Source: Achatina immaculata (Eukaryota > Mollusca > Gastropoda > Stylommatophora > Achatinidae). From it: a stretch of DNA of 64,000 nt. The translations under genes were made by a program, and so were the position numbers. The stretch spans positions 34,022,645 through 34,086,644 of the forward strand of contig CM019707.1 in NCBI GenBank assembly GCA_009760885.1, written 5' to 3'. The notes under the pieces are model-generated. The model saw only the letters and a list, made by a program, of their open reading frames with translations. It ran no database searches and was not told the DNA's origin. Below are positions 26,627-41,600 of the stretch, in pieces (within the stretch, counting starts at the first letter, position 1; the number at the start of each line of letters is the position of its first letter).

Positions 26627-29600
26627 GTGAGATTTATACATCGATAACATGAGATATAAACATTCATAATGTAAGATATGTAGATCAATAATGTGAGATA
26701 TCTTACATCTAACATCCTTCCCGTGCAGTTTAAACGTCACATAGGCATCGCGTAGTTGTTTGCCAAATTTTGTTTTCGGCCATTTTTTCACTTCATTAAG
26801 GGATGTTATGCAAACTAAACTGGCTTCTCTTAGCAATGTCCTTTTTAGAGTTTCACGTGGTCGACCTCTTTTTTCTTCGGCCTGTTGTGCCCCATTTGGT
26901 AGCTTTTTTGGTATTCTCTGATTGTTTCTTCTCATCACATATGTCCATCTTCTTTTTCTGATCACCCATGAGACAGGTTGTTATTTGCTCATCTATCTTA
27001 TCTCTGTGTTATTATTAAATTCATTCCACTTTATAGCAAGTATTTTCCTGAGACAGTTGTTTCCAAAAGAGTCTAATTTCTTGACTGTTTCTACAGTTGA
27101 TTTCCAGCTTTCGCATGCATAAATGAGGGTGGATATCACATTAGAATTGAATAATCTTAACTTAGTTGTTGTGCTCTATATGAAGTGAAAAGGATACAGT
27201 TAAGGTGATACATTTATATCTTCTCTATCTATAAATGCTGAATTAAAAAAAATAACTTTTGCTCACAACTTTCGGTATGACCATCTTATATATACATCAA
27301 TAATGTAAGATATTTACATCGGTTATGTAAGATATATACTTCTATAATGTAGGACATATATCAATAGTGACCACAGTCTCTAGGGCGACAAAATTTGCTA
27401 CATTTTGTTGTAGTGCTATGCCAAATGTAAGTAAAATTACTTGGTGTAAAACTGCCCGATAACTTTTCTGTGATTTTGAGAAAATTGCTGGTCTTGACAA
27501 AAAGAATATAAAGACAGAAAAGTTTTTTTTTTAATATGAACAATTTGTAAATAAGAGCAGAGGAAGTCAATAAAAATAAGGAAGAAAGACAACAAATGTC
27601 AAGAATATTAGGTAGACATAACAATAGTCAGATGCGGAACATGATGATGATGCTGAATCTCATGTCCCACAAAGATATTAAATATTAAATTTTCAAGATT
27701 CATGAAAGATACTTTACATTTAGGCTAGTCATCTAACCTCCAGCGACTTTCCAGGTCTTCCTTCACGCGCGTCTTCCTCCTCGAGGTCCAACGTCATGTC
27801 ATAGATGTCGACCCCTCCAGAGGAATCCTGTATGTCCTCGGACATCCTCGGTTGCTGGTCCAGCATGCTTTGTATGAAGGAGGTCTTTCCACTTCGATGG
27901 TGGCCCAGAATAAAGACCTGGGAGAGGGGAGGCATGTTGTGTCAGGTTTACAAAAGTATTGCGTTAAAATCAAGGGATGACATACATATATTTGTGAGAA
28001 CAGAACATTGTCTTTTAAGATGCAAGATCTGGCCTAGATGTCGCAAAATCACCTCCCTACAGGCTGCTGTTTAAATGAAAGAAACATTGGAAATAACATT
28101 CATCATTGGCGTAAGGAGTCTGTTTATGCAAGTCCGACTGCAACCAACTACAGTAGCAAACTCCCTATCCGATGTGGGACTTTTATGGCAAGATCTTCAC
28201 ATCTGTAGCAGTTCAGTGGGTTGTTCAAACCCTCACATGTCTTGGTGTTAACGCCCCTGGGTGTTGTTCTCGTAGCGAGTGTCGTGAAGTTTTTCTCGAT
28301 TAATAAGGTTGGGTGGACCATTTTCTTGTAACTGGGGCGGATTTTTGAAAGCTAATGAGCTAGTGCACAAAAACAAAAAAAGGAACAAATATATCCATAC
28401 TGACTGAACAACAACCAGTCTCATGTGTGATCAGGAAAAGGAGACGGACATATGTTGGTCACTTGATGAGAAGAAATAATCAGAGAATCCCATAACAAGC
28501 TATCAAGTGGAACACAACAGGCCAAAGAAAAAGAGGCAGACCGTGTGAAACTCTGAAGAGGACATTGTTAAGAGAGGCCAAATTAATAAGCATAAAATCC
28601 CTTGATGAGGTTGAAAGACTCGGCGATGACAGGAAAAATTGGCGAACTACTTTGTGAGCCCTATGTGACGTTTAACGGCACGGGAAGGATATAAGATATA
28701 AGATAAGATATAAGATAATTTATAAGATATAAGATATAAGATAAGATATAAGATAAGATATAAGATAAGATATAAGATAAGATATAAGATAAGATATGCA
28801 TTTGTATGGAAAACTGGAGCGTTGCACAAGGAAGGGTGCACGGAGAGCCACCAACGCTGTAGCGCAGTGACGGGTGTCATAAGGTGGAAGGAAAGAAGGA
28901 GTTAGGGAAAAATAGGAGGAAGGAGTTATAGAGAAGAGAGGAGACGGTTTCGTAGGCAACAGAATAGTATGGAATTAGGAGGCTACCAGGTGCAGAATGC
29001 ACCGACAACCAAAGTAATATGGTAGAGAATGCGGAGGAGAGTAGAGATGGGAGAGATATAATAAGCTACCAGGTGCACGGGTACCGATGACCAAAGTCAT
29101 AAGGTAGAGGATAGAGGGAGAAGAGGTGGGACTGGAAGAAAGGTAGGAACCCAAGAAACAGCTGATGTATATAGGGAACTAGTAGAAATGGAACTCATGA
29201 CTGAGACAACCAGACAATTGATATTAATGAACCATGCTATTATTGGTATTGGTCATTGTACTCTGTGCTGTAGTCCTGTTCTGACATTATCGTTTATTAA
29301 ACAGCGGGAGCTGGAAATTGTTTTGAAACTTTAGTTCTGGGTTTTCATTTGGTATATATTCGACTGTGTTTCTGTGTGTGGTGTACATGGATAATTAACA
29401 TCTTAAATAATGATTTCCCTCCCAACATGGCAAGTCTGACACAGGTAGAGAGAGGACCTACACAATACGCGAAGTACCTTATTACGTCATATGAACCTAT
29501 TAAATCGTAAGAACCGAGGATAATCACAAAAATAAAATACCAATAATTATAATAAGTTTACAGCTGCAGGACATCGTTGATGATCTGTACATGGGTGCAT

Positions 29601-32600
29601 TTGCAGCAGGCCATCTTGCTCACAACCGAGAGGCCTACATGAGAGCTGTTAGGGAGGCAAAATTAGTTCCGCAAGAGACATGCAAATGACTGACTGACTG
29701 AAGAGGCTAATGACTGACTGGAGAGTCAGAGCCACAAAAATTTTGGAGCCTACAGAGAAGAGACACACGTCTAAACATCAGCTTCAGAAACATGTATTTG
29801 AATAAAGTTAGCTGGTATATAGCCACATTTATACATACAGAGAAGACACACACGTCTAAACATCAGCTTGAGAGACATGTATTTGAATAGAGTTAGCTGA
29901 TATATAGCCACATTTAAACCTACAGAGAAGAGACACACGACTAAAGATCAGCTCTAGCAAGCTTACATATTTCTCTATCCTTATGATGAAATAATTCTTT
30001 CCCCTGAACAAAAAAATGGAACAAGACACAAAATGTTTATCTTGGTGATTCATGAAAACGTACAGAAATCTTTCAACATAAAGGAAGGACTCAGTTTATG
30101 CCTATGTTCGCCAGTAATCACTTTTTGCATTTGTTCATATACGAGGTTCCAGTTCTAACCTGGGCGGTGCAAGATAGTCAGCAACATATTTCTGTCTTGT
30201 GGCATGTTATTGCTGCCATTATTTCTATGACCGTTGATCTTGATCACAATCTTACAAACTGCTGTTACTAGAAGACATGTCGCTGACTGTAGCAGAGGAG
30301 TGATTTGTTGAATAAACATACCAGTATTCAGTACATAATAGTTTATTTAGTTTACATCGCGTCGAGTTTTTTTTTAGTGTTTTTCTTGCCTACATTTTAT
30401 GTAACCGTTCATTTAAAGTACATTTTAAAAATATATTGTTACTGCCTCGAGAAACCGATTTCGAGATTCTGGTCAAGAACACTTGAGCATTCTTCATACA
30501 CTGTGTTTGGTTCTTGAGAGTGTCGTATATCTCTTGTCACATGTATGTCCCTCGTTTATGAAGGTAACCTAACGCGTTGGAGAATCCAGTCATTTCGGTT
30601 AACAATGTGGTAGTTCCTTGCTATCACACACTATCCTTTCTGGCAGTCAGCGATCCAGCACAGATGACCAAGACCCTGTCCTATCCTTCCCCTTGTACTC
30701 CCAGTAATAACAGGACCAGCCTGGCTGACGGAGACATGATCCCCATGGTGGTGGAGTCTGCTAAAGAAGCATTGAACGCACCCTGCTTTTAAACTCAACT
30801 TAGGGACTGAAAAAAAATAGTTGCCATAACACGCTCCCAATCCGACTCGATGATGTGCCCCCTCAACACCTTCATGGCATCGGCTGTAAGGAATACCAGC
30901 TCGCAGTTCCAGGAAGATAGGAGACAAGACAAAGCAAGACATCATACGGTTAATAAATGCATGAAGCCATAGAAGCATCAAGAGACATGCTGTTAGGGCC
31001 TATATTTTTTCTATGTTGCTTGTCAGCATATTACAGGATGATGTGATCAGCGTCACGCTTGGCTGATTTACAACTGTGACACAGTGCAACGACCGACATT
31101 TTCAAAGCAAAAGCCAGCAAATTGTTAACGTAGAGTTATATGTGGAGGTCCTCTCCGACAAACTGCAGCTGACATAACTAAACGAGGAAGTACAGGTCTT
31201 TATAGTTGGCATCAGGTAACTAGAGACCATCGCCTGATCAAGTTACTGATTTTGTTTACTGCGTGAGGGTTACTGTCAGTAGCTAGTAAGCAGAGCAACA
31301 GCCAACAATCAGTAGGCAGAGCAACAGCCAACAATCAGTAGGCAGAGCAACAGCCAACAATCAGTAGGCAGAGCAACTGCAAACAACCACTAGACAGATC
31401 AACCTCCAACAACCACTAGACAGATTAACCTGCAACGGCAACTAGACAGAACAACCTCCAATAACCACAAGACAGAGCAACCTCCAACAGCCACTAGACA
31501 GATCAACCTGCAACAACCACTAGGCAGATCAACTGCAAACAATGACTAGACAGATCAACCTCCAATAACCGCTAGACAGATCAACCTGCAACAACCACTA
31601 GACAGCAACCTCCAACAACCACTAGACAGCAACCTCCAACAACCTCTAGACAACAACCTCCAACAACCTCTAGACAGCAACCTCCAACAACCTCTAGACA
31701 GCAACCTCCAACAACCTCTAGACAGCAACCTCCAACAACCACTAGACAGCAATCTCCAACAACCTCTAGACAGCAACCTCCAACAACCACTAGACAGCAA
31801 CCTCCAACAACCTCTAGACAGCAACCTCCAACAACCTCTAGACAGCAACCTCCAACAACTTCTAGACAGCAACCTCCAACAACCACTAGACAGCAACCTC
31901 CAACAACCTCTAGACAGCAACCTCCAACAACCTCTAGACAGCAACCTCCAACAACTACTAGACATAGCAACCTCCAACAACCACTAGACAGACCAACCTC
32001 CAACAACCTGTAGAAGATCAATCTCCAACAACCAGTAGACAGAGAAACCTCCAATAACCACTAGACAGATCAACCTGCAACAACTAGTAGACAGATCAAC
32101 CTCCAACAACCATTAGACAGATCAGCCTGCAACAACCAGTAGACAGACCAACCTCCAATAGCCTGTAGAAGATCAATCTACAACAACCAGTAGACAGAGA
32201 AACCTCCAATAACCACTAGACAGACCAACCTCCAATAACCGCTAGACAGATCAACCTCCAACAACCACTAGACAGAAACCTCCAACAACTACTAGACAAA
32301 GCAACCTCCAACAACCACTAGACAGAGCAACCTCCAACAACCACTAGACAGACCAACCTCCAACAACCACTAGACAGACCAACCTCAAACAACCACTAGA
32401 CAGACCAACCTCCAGCAACCTCTAGACAGATCAACCTCCAACAACCTCTAGACAGAGCAACCTCCAACAACCACTAGACAGACCAACCTCCAACAACCAC
32501 TAGACAGATCAACCTCCAACAACCACTAGACAGAGCAACTTCCAACAACCTCTAGACAGATGAACCTCCAACAACTAGTAGACAGAGCAACCTCCAACAA

Positions 32601-35600
32601 CCTCTAGACAGATCAACGTCCAACAACCACTAAAGAGAACAACCTCCAGCAACCTCTAGACAGATCAACCCCCAACAATCAGTAGACAGAGCAACCTCCA
32701 GCAACCTCTAGACAGATCAACCTCCAACAACCACTAGAAAGAACAACCTCCAGCAACCTCTGGATAGGTCAACCCCCAACAATCAGTAGACACAGCTACC
32801 TCCAACAAACACTAGATGAAACAACTTCCTACAACCACTAGATGAAACAACCTCCTACAACCACTAGATGAAACAACTTCCTACAACCACTAGATGAAAC
32901 AACCTCCAACAACCACTATATGAAACAGCCTGCTACAACCACTAGACGAAACAACCTCCAACAACCAGTAGACAGGAAAACTGTTGGACAACGCATGAAC
33001 GTAACGCACACACCACGGAGTTTCTATAGATTATTTCAGTCTCTCCTCCTTGTATTCATATATTTCAGTCTCTCCTCCTTGTATTCACATATTTCAGTCT
33101 CTCCTCCTTGTATTCACATATTTCAGTCTCTCCTCCTTGTATTCACATATTTCAGTCTCTCCTCCTTGTATTCACATATTTCAGTCTCTCCACCTTGTAT
33201 TCACATATTTCAGTCTCTCCTCCTTGTATTCACATATTTCAGTCTCTCCTCCTTGTATTCACATATTTCAGTCCCTCCTTTTGTATTCACATATTTCAGT
33301 CTCTCCTCCTTGTATTCACATATTTCAGTCTCTCCTCCTTGTATTCACATATTTCAGTCTCTCCTCCTTGTATTCACATATTTCAGTCTCTCCTCCTTGT
33401 ATTCACATATTTCAGTCTCTCCTCCTTGTATTCACATATTTCAGTCTCTCCTCCTTGTATTCACATATTTCAGTCTCTCCTCCTTGTATTCACATATTCC
33501 AGTCTCTCCTCCTTGTATTCATATATTTCAGTCTCTCCTCCTTGTATTCATATATTCCAGTCTCTCCTCCTTGTATTCATATATTTCAGTCTCTCCTCCT
33601 TGTATTCACATATTTCAGTCTCTCCTCCTTGTATTCACATATTTCAGTCTCTCATCCTTGTATTCACATATTTCAGTCTCTCCTCCTTGTATTCATATAT
33701 TTCAGTCTCTCCTCCTTGTATTCATATATTTCAGTCTCTCCTCCTTGTATTCACATATTTCAGTCTCTCCTCCTTGTATTCATATATTCCAATCTCTCCT
33801 CCTTGTATTCACATATTTCAGTCTCTCCTCCTTGTATTCACATATTTCAGTCTCTCCTCCTTGTATTCATATATTTCAGTCTCTCCTCCTTGTATTCATA
33901 TATTCCAGTCTCTCCTCCTTGTATTCACATATTTCAGTCTCTCCTCCTTGTATTCATATATTTCAGTCTCTCCTCCTTGTATTCATATATTTCAGTCTCT
34001 CCTCCTTGTATTCATATATTTCAGTCTCTCCTCCTTGTATTCACATATTCCAGTTTCTCCTCCTTGTATTCACATATTCCAATCTCTCCTTCTTGTATTC
34101 ACATATTCCAGTCTCTGCTCCCTTTGTTTCGATTTTTTTCCCTTCTTGGTCTTCCCCTGCATCTCCTCTCAATTATCTTTCCTGTTGTCATATTTTCAAG
34201 CCCTCCTCTTCCGTGTCCAGTGAATGATGAGACTGTTGTATGTGATCCGCATTGCCGTTCTTGGAAGTTTACGACAGTGGTCTCCTGTCGCCTTCTGAGA
34301 GTTTACGACAGTGGTCTCTCGTCGCCTTCTGAGAGTTTACGACAGTAGTCTCCCGTCGCCTTCTGAAAGCTTACGACAGTAGTCTCCCGTCTCCTTCTGA
34401 GAGTTTACGACAGTAGTCTCCCGTCGCCTTCTGAGAGTTTACGACAGTAGTCTCCCGTCGCCTTCTGAAAGCTTACGACAGTAGTCTCCTGTCGCCTTCT
34501 GAGAGTTTACGACAGTAGTCTCCCGTCGCTTTCTGAGAGTTTACAACAGTAGTCTCTTGTCGCCTTCTGAGAGTTTACGACAGTAGTCTCCCGTCGCCTT
34601 CTGAAGGTCTCCTCTGTACGGTCTCTCTGCTGCCGGGACTTGGAGGTTTTAAGGCGCCTCTTAGTTACCTGACAGATTCGCCCTTGACTATGTGAGGTAT
34701 TTTACAACGACAATGACGCCATGCACTGTTCCACCTCGCTAGACTGTCTATGTCTGTCGCTAGACTGTCCTTGCCTGTCGCCCCTGCTGGTGCTAGATAC
34801 GCAGTTCGTTAATACGGTGTTATCTCGTGGCTAGGCGGCTACTCGTCCTACTGGAGTCCGTGGTTCAAGTCCCAGGTATTTTTCTTGTGATTTTTCTTTC
34901 TCTCACTTCTAAAGTGCTGTCTCTGCGATTTTTTTCAAAGTCTAATCATACAGCGCTGTGCTCTGTTGCTTATTTGGGTAAGCCTTTACTCATAGGTATC
35001 ATCCATATCTGCAGGATGTTAGCCTTATATTATAATACGAGGAATGATTGATAAGTTCTCCGCCTAAGGTACAACGGATTATTTGTGGACAACTTTTTTG
35101 GATTATTTCTCAACATAGTTCCCTTGCAAGTTTATGCACTTAGTCCAGAGATCCTGAGCATACGGATCCTTCTTTGTAAAAGTCAACATCTTGTGTCAGT
35201 AGAAAGTGGTCTACAGCATAAATGACGTCATCATCTTAAGTAAAATTGCGACCACTGAGCTCCTTTTTGAGTTTGGTAAACAGGTAATAGACCTGAGGAT
35301 TGTAAAACATCTATACTGGCAGCAAGAAGCAGCAGTTAGAGTTGAAAATAGAATTGGAAAATATCAACCTATAAAACAAGAGGTGCGGCAAGGATGTGTA
35401 CTATCTCCAGACCTTTTTTCTCTGTATAGCGAGAATATTCTAAGAACAACCATCACAGAACCAGGCATAAACATTGGAGGATACAATATTAACAATCTTC
35501 GGTATGCTGACGACACAGCACTGATAGCTGAGAACCAACAAGACCTGCAAAATCTCTTGGATAAAGTCGCCAAAGAAAGTGAACAGAAAGGCCTTACTTT

Positions 35601-38600
35601 GAACATCAAAAAGACAGAGACTATGGTTATATCTAAGAAACAGAATCCACCAGCATGCAGTATTAAATTAAACGGAACTGTTCTAAAGCAGGTGCAGAAA
35701 TTCAAATACCTTGGAGCAGTAATAATTTCAGATGGGAAATGCAGAACAGAAATTAGGAACAGAATAGGCCAAGCAAAGACTGCATTTCAGAGAATGAGAA
35801 ACATATTATCCAACACATCCTTATCAATGAATGTTAGAAAACGAGTCCTAAAATGCTATACTGAACCTATCTTGTTATATGGAAGTGAATCATGGACAAT
35901 AGGCAAGTCTGCACAAAAATCATTGGAAGCAGCAGAAATGTGGTTTATTAGAAGAATGTTGCGAATCCCCTGGACAGCAAAAATAACTAATGAAGAATGT
36001 ATGAGAAGAGCTGGAGAGACAAAAAAACCTTGTCAAAAAGATAAGAGAGAGACAATGTACTTTCATAGGACGTGCGATGAGAAGAGGGGGCATTGAAAAT
36101 ATTATAATAACAGGAAAAATAGAAGGAAGAAGATCAAGAGGAAGACCAAGAGAAATGATACTGGACAGTCTGACGGGATGGTGTGAGAGGAGATCACCAA
36201 CTGAGCTGATAGCCTGCATGAAGGATCGGATACTCTGGAGAAGCATAATAGCCAACGCCAGTCGGCACGGCACATGATGATGATGATAAAACAGGTAATA
36301 GTCCGAAGGGACCAAATCTGGGGAAAAAGGAGGATGTTCAAGAAGCTGGAACCCGCATTCATGAATGGCAGCCATTGCTACCGCCGACTTGTGAACTGGA
36401 GCATTATCTGTATGAAAGATGAACATTCTCGTCAATTTCCCTCGACGATTTTTCTTCAGTTTGGCCCGCAATTGCTTCACACGATCAGCGTAATAGGTCC
36501 CGGTGACCGTTCTGCCCTTTTGAAGATAGTCTACCAAAAGCACACCTTCTGAATACCAAAAGATGGAAGCCATCACTTTGCCTGCAGACAGAACAACTCT
36601 TGCTTTCTTTGGAGGTGGGGATCCATGATGTTTCCACTGCTTTGACTGTTCTTTGGTTTCTGGTTGAAAATGATGAGCCCAAGTCTCATCCATGGTCACA
36701 AATTGCTGAAGAAACTTTTCAGGATGTGTAGAAAAATGACCAGGATTATCTCTTGACATGTTGAGACACTGTCATTTGTGATCAGCTCCAGGAAGTGTCG
36801 GGACCCATCGAGCAGAGACCTTTGTCATTTGAAGATCTTTGTGAATAATGGCATGAACACGTTCCTGGGAGATGCCCAACTCAGTAGTAATATACTGCTC
36901 AGATAGTCGTCGATCCTCTATTATCATGTCATGGATTCTGCCGGTGTTTTCCTCGATGGTTACCGTTCTTGGTCTTCCTGGACGGGAATCATCTTCCAGA
37001 CTCTCCCTTTCATGTTTGAATTGAGCTGCCCATTTCTTCATTGTGCTGTAAAAAGGGGCAATCTCCCCTAGAGTCTCTAGCATATCCTCATGGACCTCCT
37101 TTGATGATAAGCCCTTGATGCAGAGGTAGCGAATGACTGCTTGATGAGAAATTTTATCCATTTTCTCAGTTTCTGCCACCCCTTACCATTTCAGTAGCCT
37201 GTAAAAAAGTGGTTGCAGTTAATTTCTTGAAACTTGGTGTTTAATCTTACATTAACCTGATCTACAAATGCACCTAATATCAACTGTGTGTTTCAAGTAT
37301 TTGTACCTTAGGCCGAGAACTTATCAATAACCCTTCGTATAAACTAATTATAAACCTTTTATGTTTTGTCAGTTAAATTATGGCTAATGGTCGGTCTTTA
37401 AGTTCTTTCATTTTCAGTAGGAGAAGAGTTCAGAAAGAATTTGATCAACTTTTTTTGGAGATTTTTAACTGAAGTAATAATACAAGTTATTTTAAAGTAC
37501 CTTGAGGCCTTGGTAAACTTTAACCTCTGATTCGCTTTCGCGGAAGAATGACAGGATACTTTTGAGCCCGGACTCACAGACATCAGATGGCGGGTAGCAA
37601 AGTGGGTTATCCTTTATCAGCAATTCCTGGTCAGCCTTGATGTCCAGTTTCTGCGAAATAGATTCTGTTTATTGGAGATGAATTCAAATTTACAGGATAG
37701 ACTGCATTTAGTATAAGTGAATTCAGTCTTGCAATATGTGATATATTTAAACGATGTTAATTCAATCTTATTTGTAATATGTATCTACAGATACATATTT
37801 CAATCAGGAACTTGCCAATCATTCAAAAACACCCAGTGAAGTTGAGGAGATAGATATAGATGAGTTATGGAATTCTTACAGCACAGCCATAATCACAGCA
37901 GCAAAAGTAAGCGCTGGATTGGAAAAACCAAATAGAAAAGCATGGATATCAGATAAAACATGGAAGTATATACATGAAAGACGAGCAGTCAAATTAAACA
38001 TGTTGAATGTAAAAGCAGATCATGAAAGAGATTCGGCAAAAGCAAAATACAAAGACATAGACAAGAAAGTAAAAAGTTCAGCTAGAAGGGATAAAAGAGA
38101 ATACATAATGGCGAATGAGGCAGAAAAAGCAGCAAAAACAGGAGACAACAAAACTTTATATAACTTACAAAAACGGCTAACAGGTACTATTACATCTAAA
38201 GAAAGTCCAATCCTTAGCAAAACTGGAACACTATTAACATCAAATAAAGACCAAAAGCAAAGATGGGCTGAACACTTCCAAGAAATACTCAATCGACCAC
38301 ACCCAAAAGAATTGTTAAACCTTGAAACTGACTTACCAGCCCCACAGCTAAATGTCAACCTAGATGAAATTAAATTGCATGAAATTGGAACAGCAGTGAA
38401 TTTAATGGCTAACAACAAAGCTGCAGGTGAAGATGAAATAACTGCCGAGATGCTAAAAGCTATCAGTAGTGACAACATGAGACAACTACAGAGAATGTTT
38501 AACAAGATTTGGAAAGAAGAAAAGGTCCCTTCTAAGTGGAAGAAAGGAATCATTGTTAAAATACCAAAAAAGGGCAACCTTAGTGACTGTAACAACTGGA

Positions 38601-41600
38601 GAGGAGTAACCTTACTATCAGTTGTGTCAAAAGTATTTTGCAAGGTCATTTTGAATAGACTCAAAGATCTAGTGGATGTTGCAATGAGAGAAGAACAAGC
38701 AGGATTTCGAAAAGGGAGAAGCTGTCTCGACCAGATCTTTACTCTCAGAATAATACTTGAAGAACATATTGAAAAGCAGAAACCATTAATACTGAATTTC
38801 ATAGATTTTAAGAAGGCATTTGATAGCATACACAGAGATTCATTATGGAGAATTCTATGTCTATATGGAATACCATCTAAAATTGTCAACATCATTAAGG
38901 ACTTATACAATGGATATGGTTGTGCAGTCAAGACAGAAGAAGGGATGAGTGAATGGTTTCAGATTGAAACAGGCGTGAAACAAGGATGTATACTGTCTCC
39001 TTTACTTTTTGGGATTACAATAGACTTCATAATGAAAAAATGCTGCTCATGTAACACAGGTATTGACTGGGTACATGGGACCCAACTAGAAGATCTTGAT
39101 TTTGCTGATGACATAACACTTATCAGTAACAATGTGAATTCCATGCAAGAAAAAACAGATAGCCTGTCTTCATTGGCTAGTAAAATAGGACTTGAAATTA
39201 ACAAGGACAAAACGAAAATAATGAAAATTCCCATCAATCAAAATGGAAAAATACACATAGAAGGGACAGATATTGACGAAGTCAATCAATTTGCATACCT
39301 TGGCAGCTACATGGACCAGGGTGGTGACACTAGACAGGAAGTTAGGATCAGAATTGCAAAAGCAGCATCAATCTTCAGGAATCTTGAGAACATATGGAAT
39401 TCAAAAGTTATAAGCACAAAAACCAAGTTAAGACTATTCAATTCAAATGTAATATCCACCCTTATTTATGCATGCGAAAGCTGGAAAACAACTAAAGAAA
39501 TAGAAAAGAAATTAGACTCTTTTGAAAACAAATGCCTAAGGAAAATACTCGGCATCAAGTGGAATGAATTCAAGAACAATGCAGAGATAAGACAGATGAC
39601 TGAACAACAACCAGTCTCACGGGTGATCAGGAAAAGGAGATGGACATATGTTGGCCACTTGATGAGAAGAAATGAGCAGAGAATCCCAAAACAAGCTATC
39701 AAGTGGCACATAACAGGCCGAAGAAAAAGGGGCAGACCGCGTGAAACTCTGAAGAGAACATTATTAAGAGAGGCCAAGTTAACAGGCATAAAATCCTTTG
39801 TTGAGGTTGAAAGACTCGCCGAAGACAGGAAATATTGGCGAACTACTTTGCGAGCCCTATGTGACGTCTAACAGCACGGGAAGGATATAAGATATAAGAT
39901 AAGATCTACAGACGATGAAAGACAGAGGTTAGGGGAGGGGAAATAAGAGCCGGGAGGGTGGCTGATGGAGTTCGAGGGTGCCAGGACCGACATCCTGACA
40001 GGCAGTTAGTGTTCATACTCTTTGGTGGTTACTGAAACAGACCAGAGCATGTATGGGTGTGGCCCGAGTTCGATGATGGAGTTTTTTTGTTAAACATTCT
40101 CTTACTGTTAATAGCGATCACTATGTGCAGATGCTAACTGAATACTTCGTTCCAGAGCTGGCCAATAGAAGTAAGAGACTAATATGGTTTCAACAAGATG
40201 GAGCAACTATCCACACAACCCGTCAGTCCATGGCGATGCTGCGACGAGCATTTCCCAATCGTCTTATTTCCAGATTTGGGGATATTCATTGGCCGGCAAG
40301 GTCACCGGATTTATCGGCAGCAGACTTCTTTTTGTGGGGGTATCTCAAGAACACGGTGTATGCTAGTCGACCACAGTCAGTCGCAGGCCTGAAGGATAGA
40401 ATCCGACACTGCATTCAAAATATCCCTTTGAACATGTTAAATGGTGTTATGCAGGAATTTTCCAGACGCCTGGCTGAATGTATCTAATGGCGGTCATCTA
40501 ACTGGTGTATAATTTTCAAAACCTAAATATGATTGTCAGTAATAATAAAATTACCCACTTTTCTGAGTTTCATTTCACTTCTTTTTTTTACCAAAGACAT
40601 CATCATCATCATCATCATCATCAGGTGCCATGCCAACTGGCTTTGGCTATTATGCTTCTCCAGAGTACACGATCCTTCATGCAGGCCATCAGCTCAGTTG
40701 GTGATCTCCTCTCACACCATCCCGTCAGACTATCCAGTATCATTTCTCTTGGTCTTCCTCTTGATCTTCTTCCTTCTATTTTTCCTGTTGTTATAATATT
40801 TTCAATGCCCCCTCTTCTCATCGCACGTCGTATGAAAGTACATTGTCTCTCTCTTATCTTTTTGACAATGTTTTTTTTTGTCTCTCCAGCTCTTCTCATA
40901 CATTCTTCATTAGTTATTTTTGCTGTCCAGGGGATTCGCAACATTCTTCTAATAAACCACTTTTCTGCTGCTTCCAATGATTTTTATGCATGCCTGCCTA
41001 ACATGCTTATTTATTTTCCATTTTTAAATTCCATCTACGCTTTATGCCGGACTCAGTATAATACCTTCTCTGCTATTTTCGCTCTTTTGCGCAGTAAATG
41101 GTACATATTTTACAAACAAACAAGCAACAGTATATTGTATATAGTTGCACAGTATATAGGTGCACATTATATAGTTTCATCATCTGAATATTATACTTCT
41201 AGCGTAGACTGACTAATTTGATGCATTTGGTGCGCCATACTTTACCTTGGTTACATGACAAGGCATAGACGTGCACATTCTAATTTGATGCATTTGTTGA
41301 GACCATACTTTACCTTTGTTACATGATAAGGCATAGACTTGATCTTGTTGTTGGACAAGTCAAGTTTGGATGTCATCAGCAAAAGGTGGCCTGGAAACTT
41401 GATCAACCTGTTGTCCGACAAGTCAATGTGTGTGATCCAGCGCTTGTTGCCTGGCCGCAGGGTGAAGCTTGGGACGTTGATCACCTGGGAAAGGAGAGAC
41501 TAGGCTAGGCTTGACTAAACTTCACTTGCCTGCACTAGACTAGACTTGTATAGTTGTAGAGTTTCATGAGATAGAATTGTTTTTGTGCTCTACGTCTGTA

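Larger units (their letters stand above)
35038..37337 (-). mobile_element. Mariner (DD34D) element, interrupted by a LINE
   Basis: Inverted ends of about 36 bases (left cgaggaatgattgataagtt; right complementary with ggccgagaacttatcaat) flanked by TA at 35036-35037 and 37338-37339. Without the nested LINE (35291-36288) and its duplicated target it is about 1.29 kb, normal for mariner. Confidence 0.92.

Noticed and set aside
31555..32054. GCWRLLSR-type repeated minus frames
   Set aside because: Tandem-repeat artefact of the 23-base minisatellite.
32920..34348. Three overlapping plus-strand frames of 370-435 codons
   Set aside because: They are the three phases of a stop-free 27-base tandem repeat; no composition or homology supports a protein.
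34820..34880. A functional tRNA gene
   Set aside because: A- and B-box-like segments are present but the arms do not form a cloverleaf and the sequence runs on into a SINE-like body.
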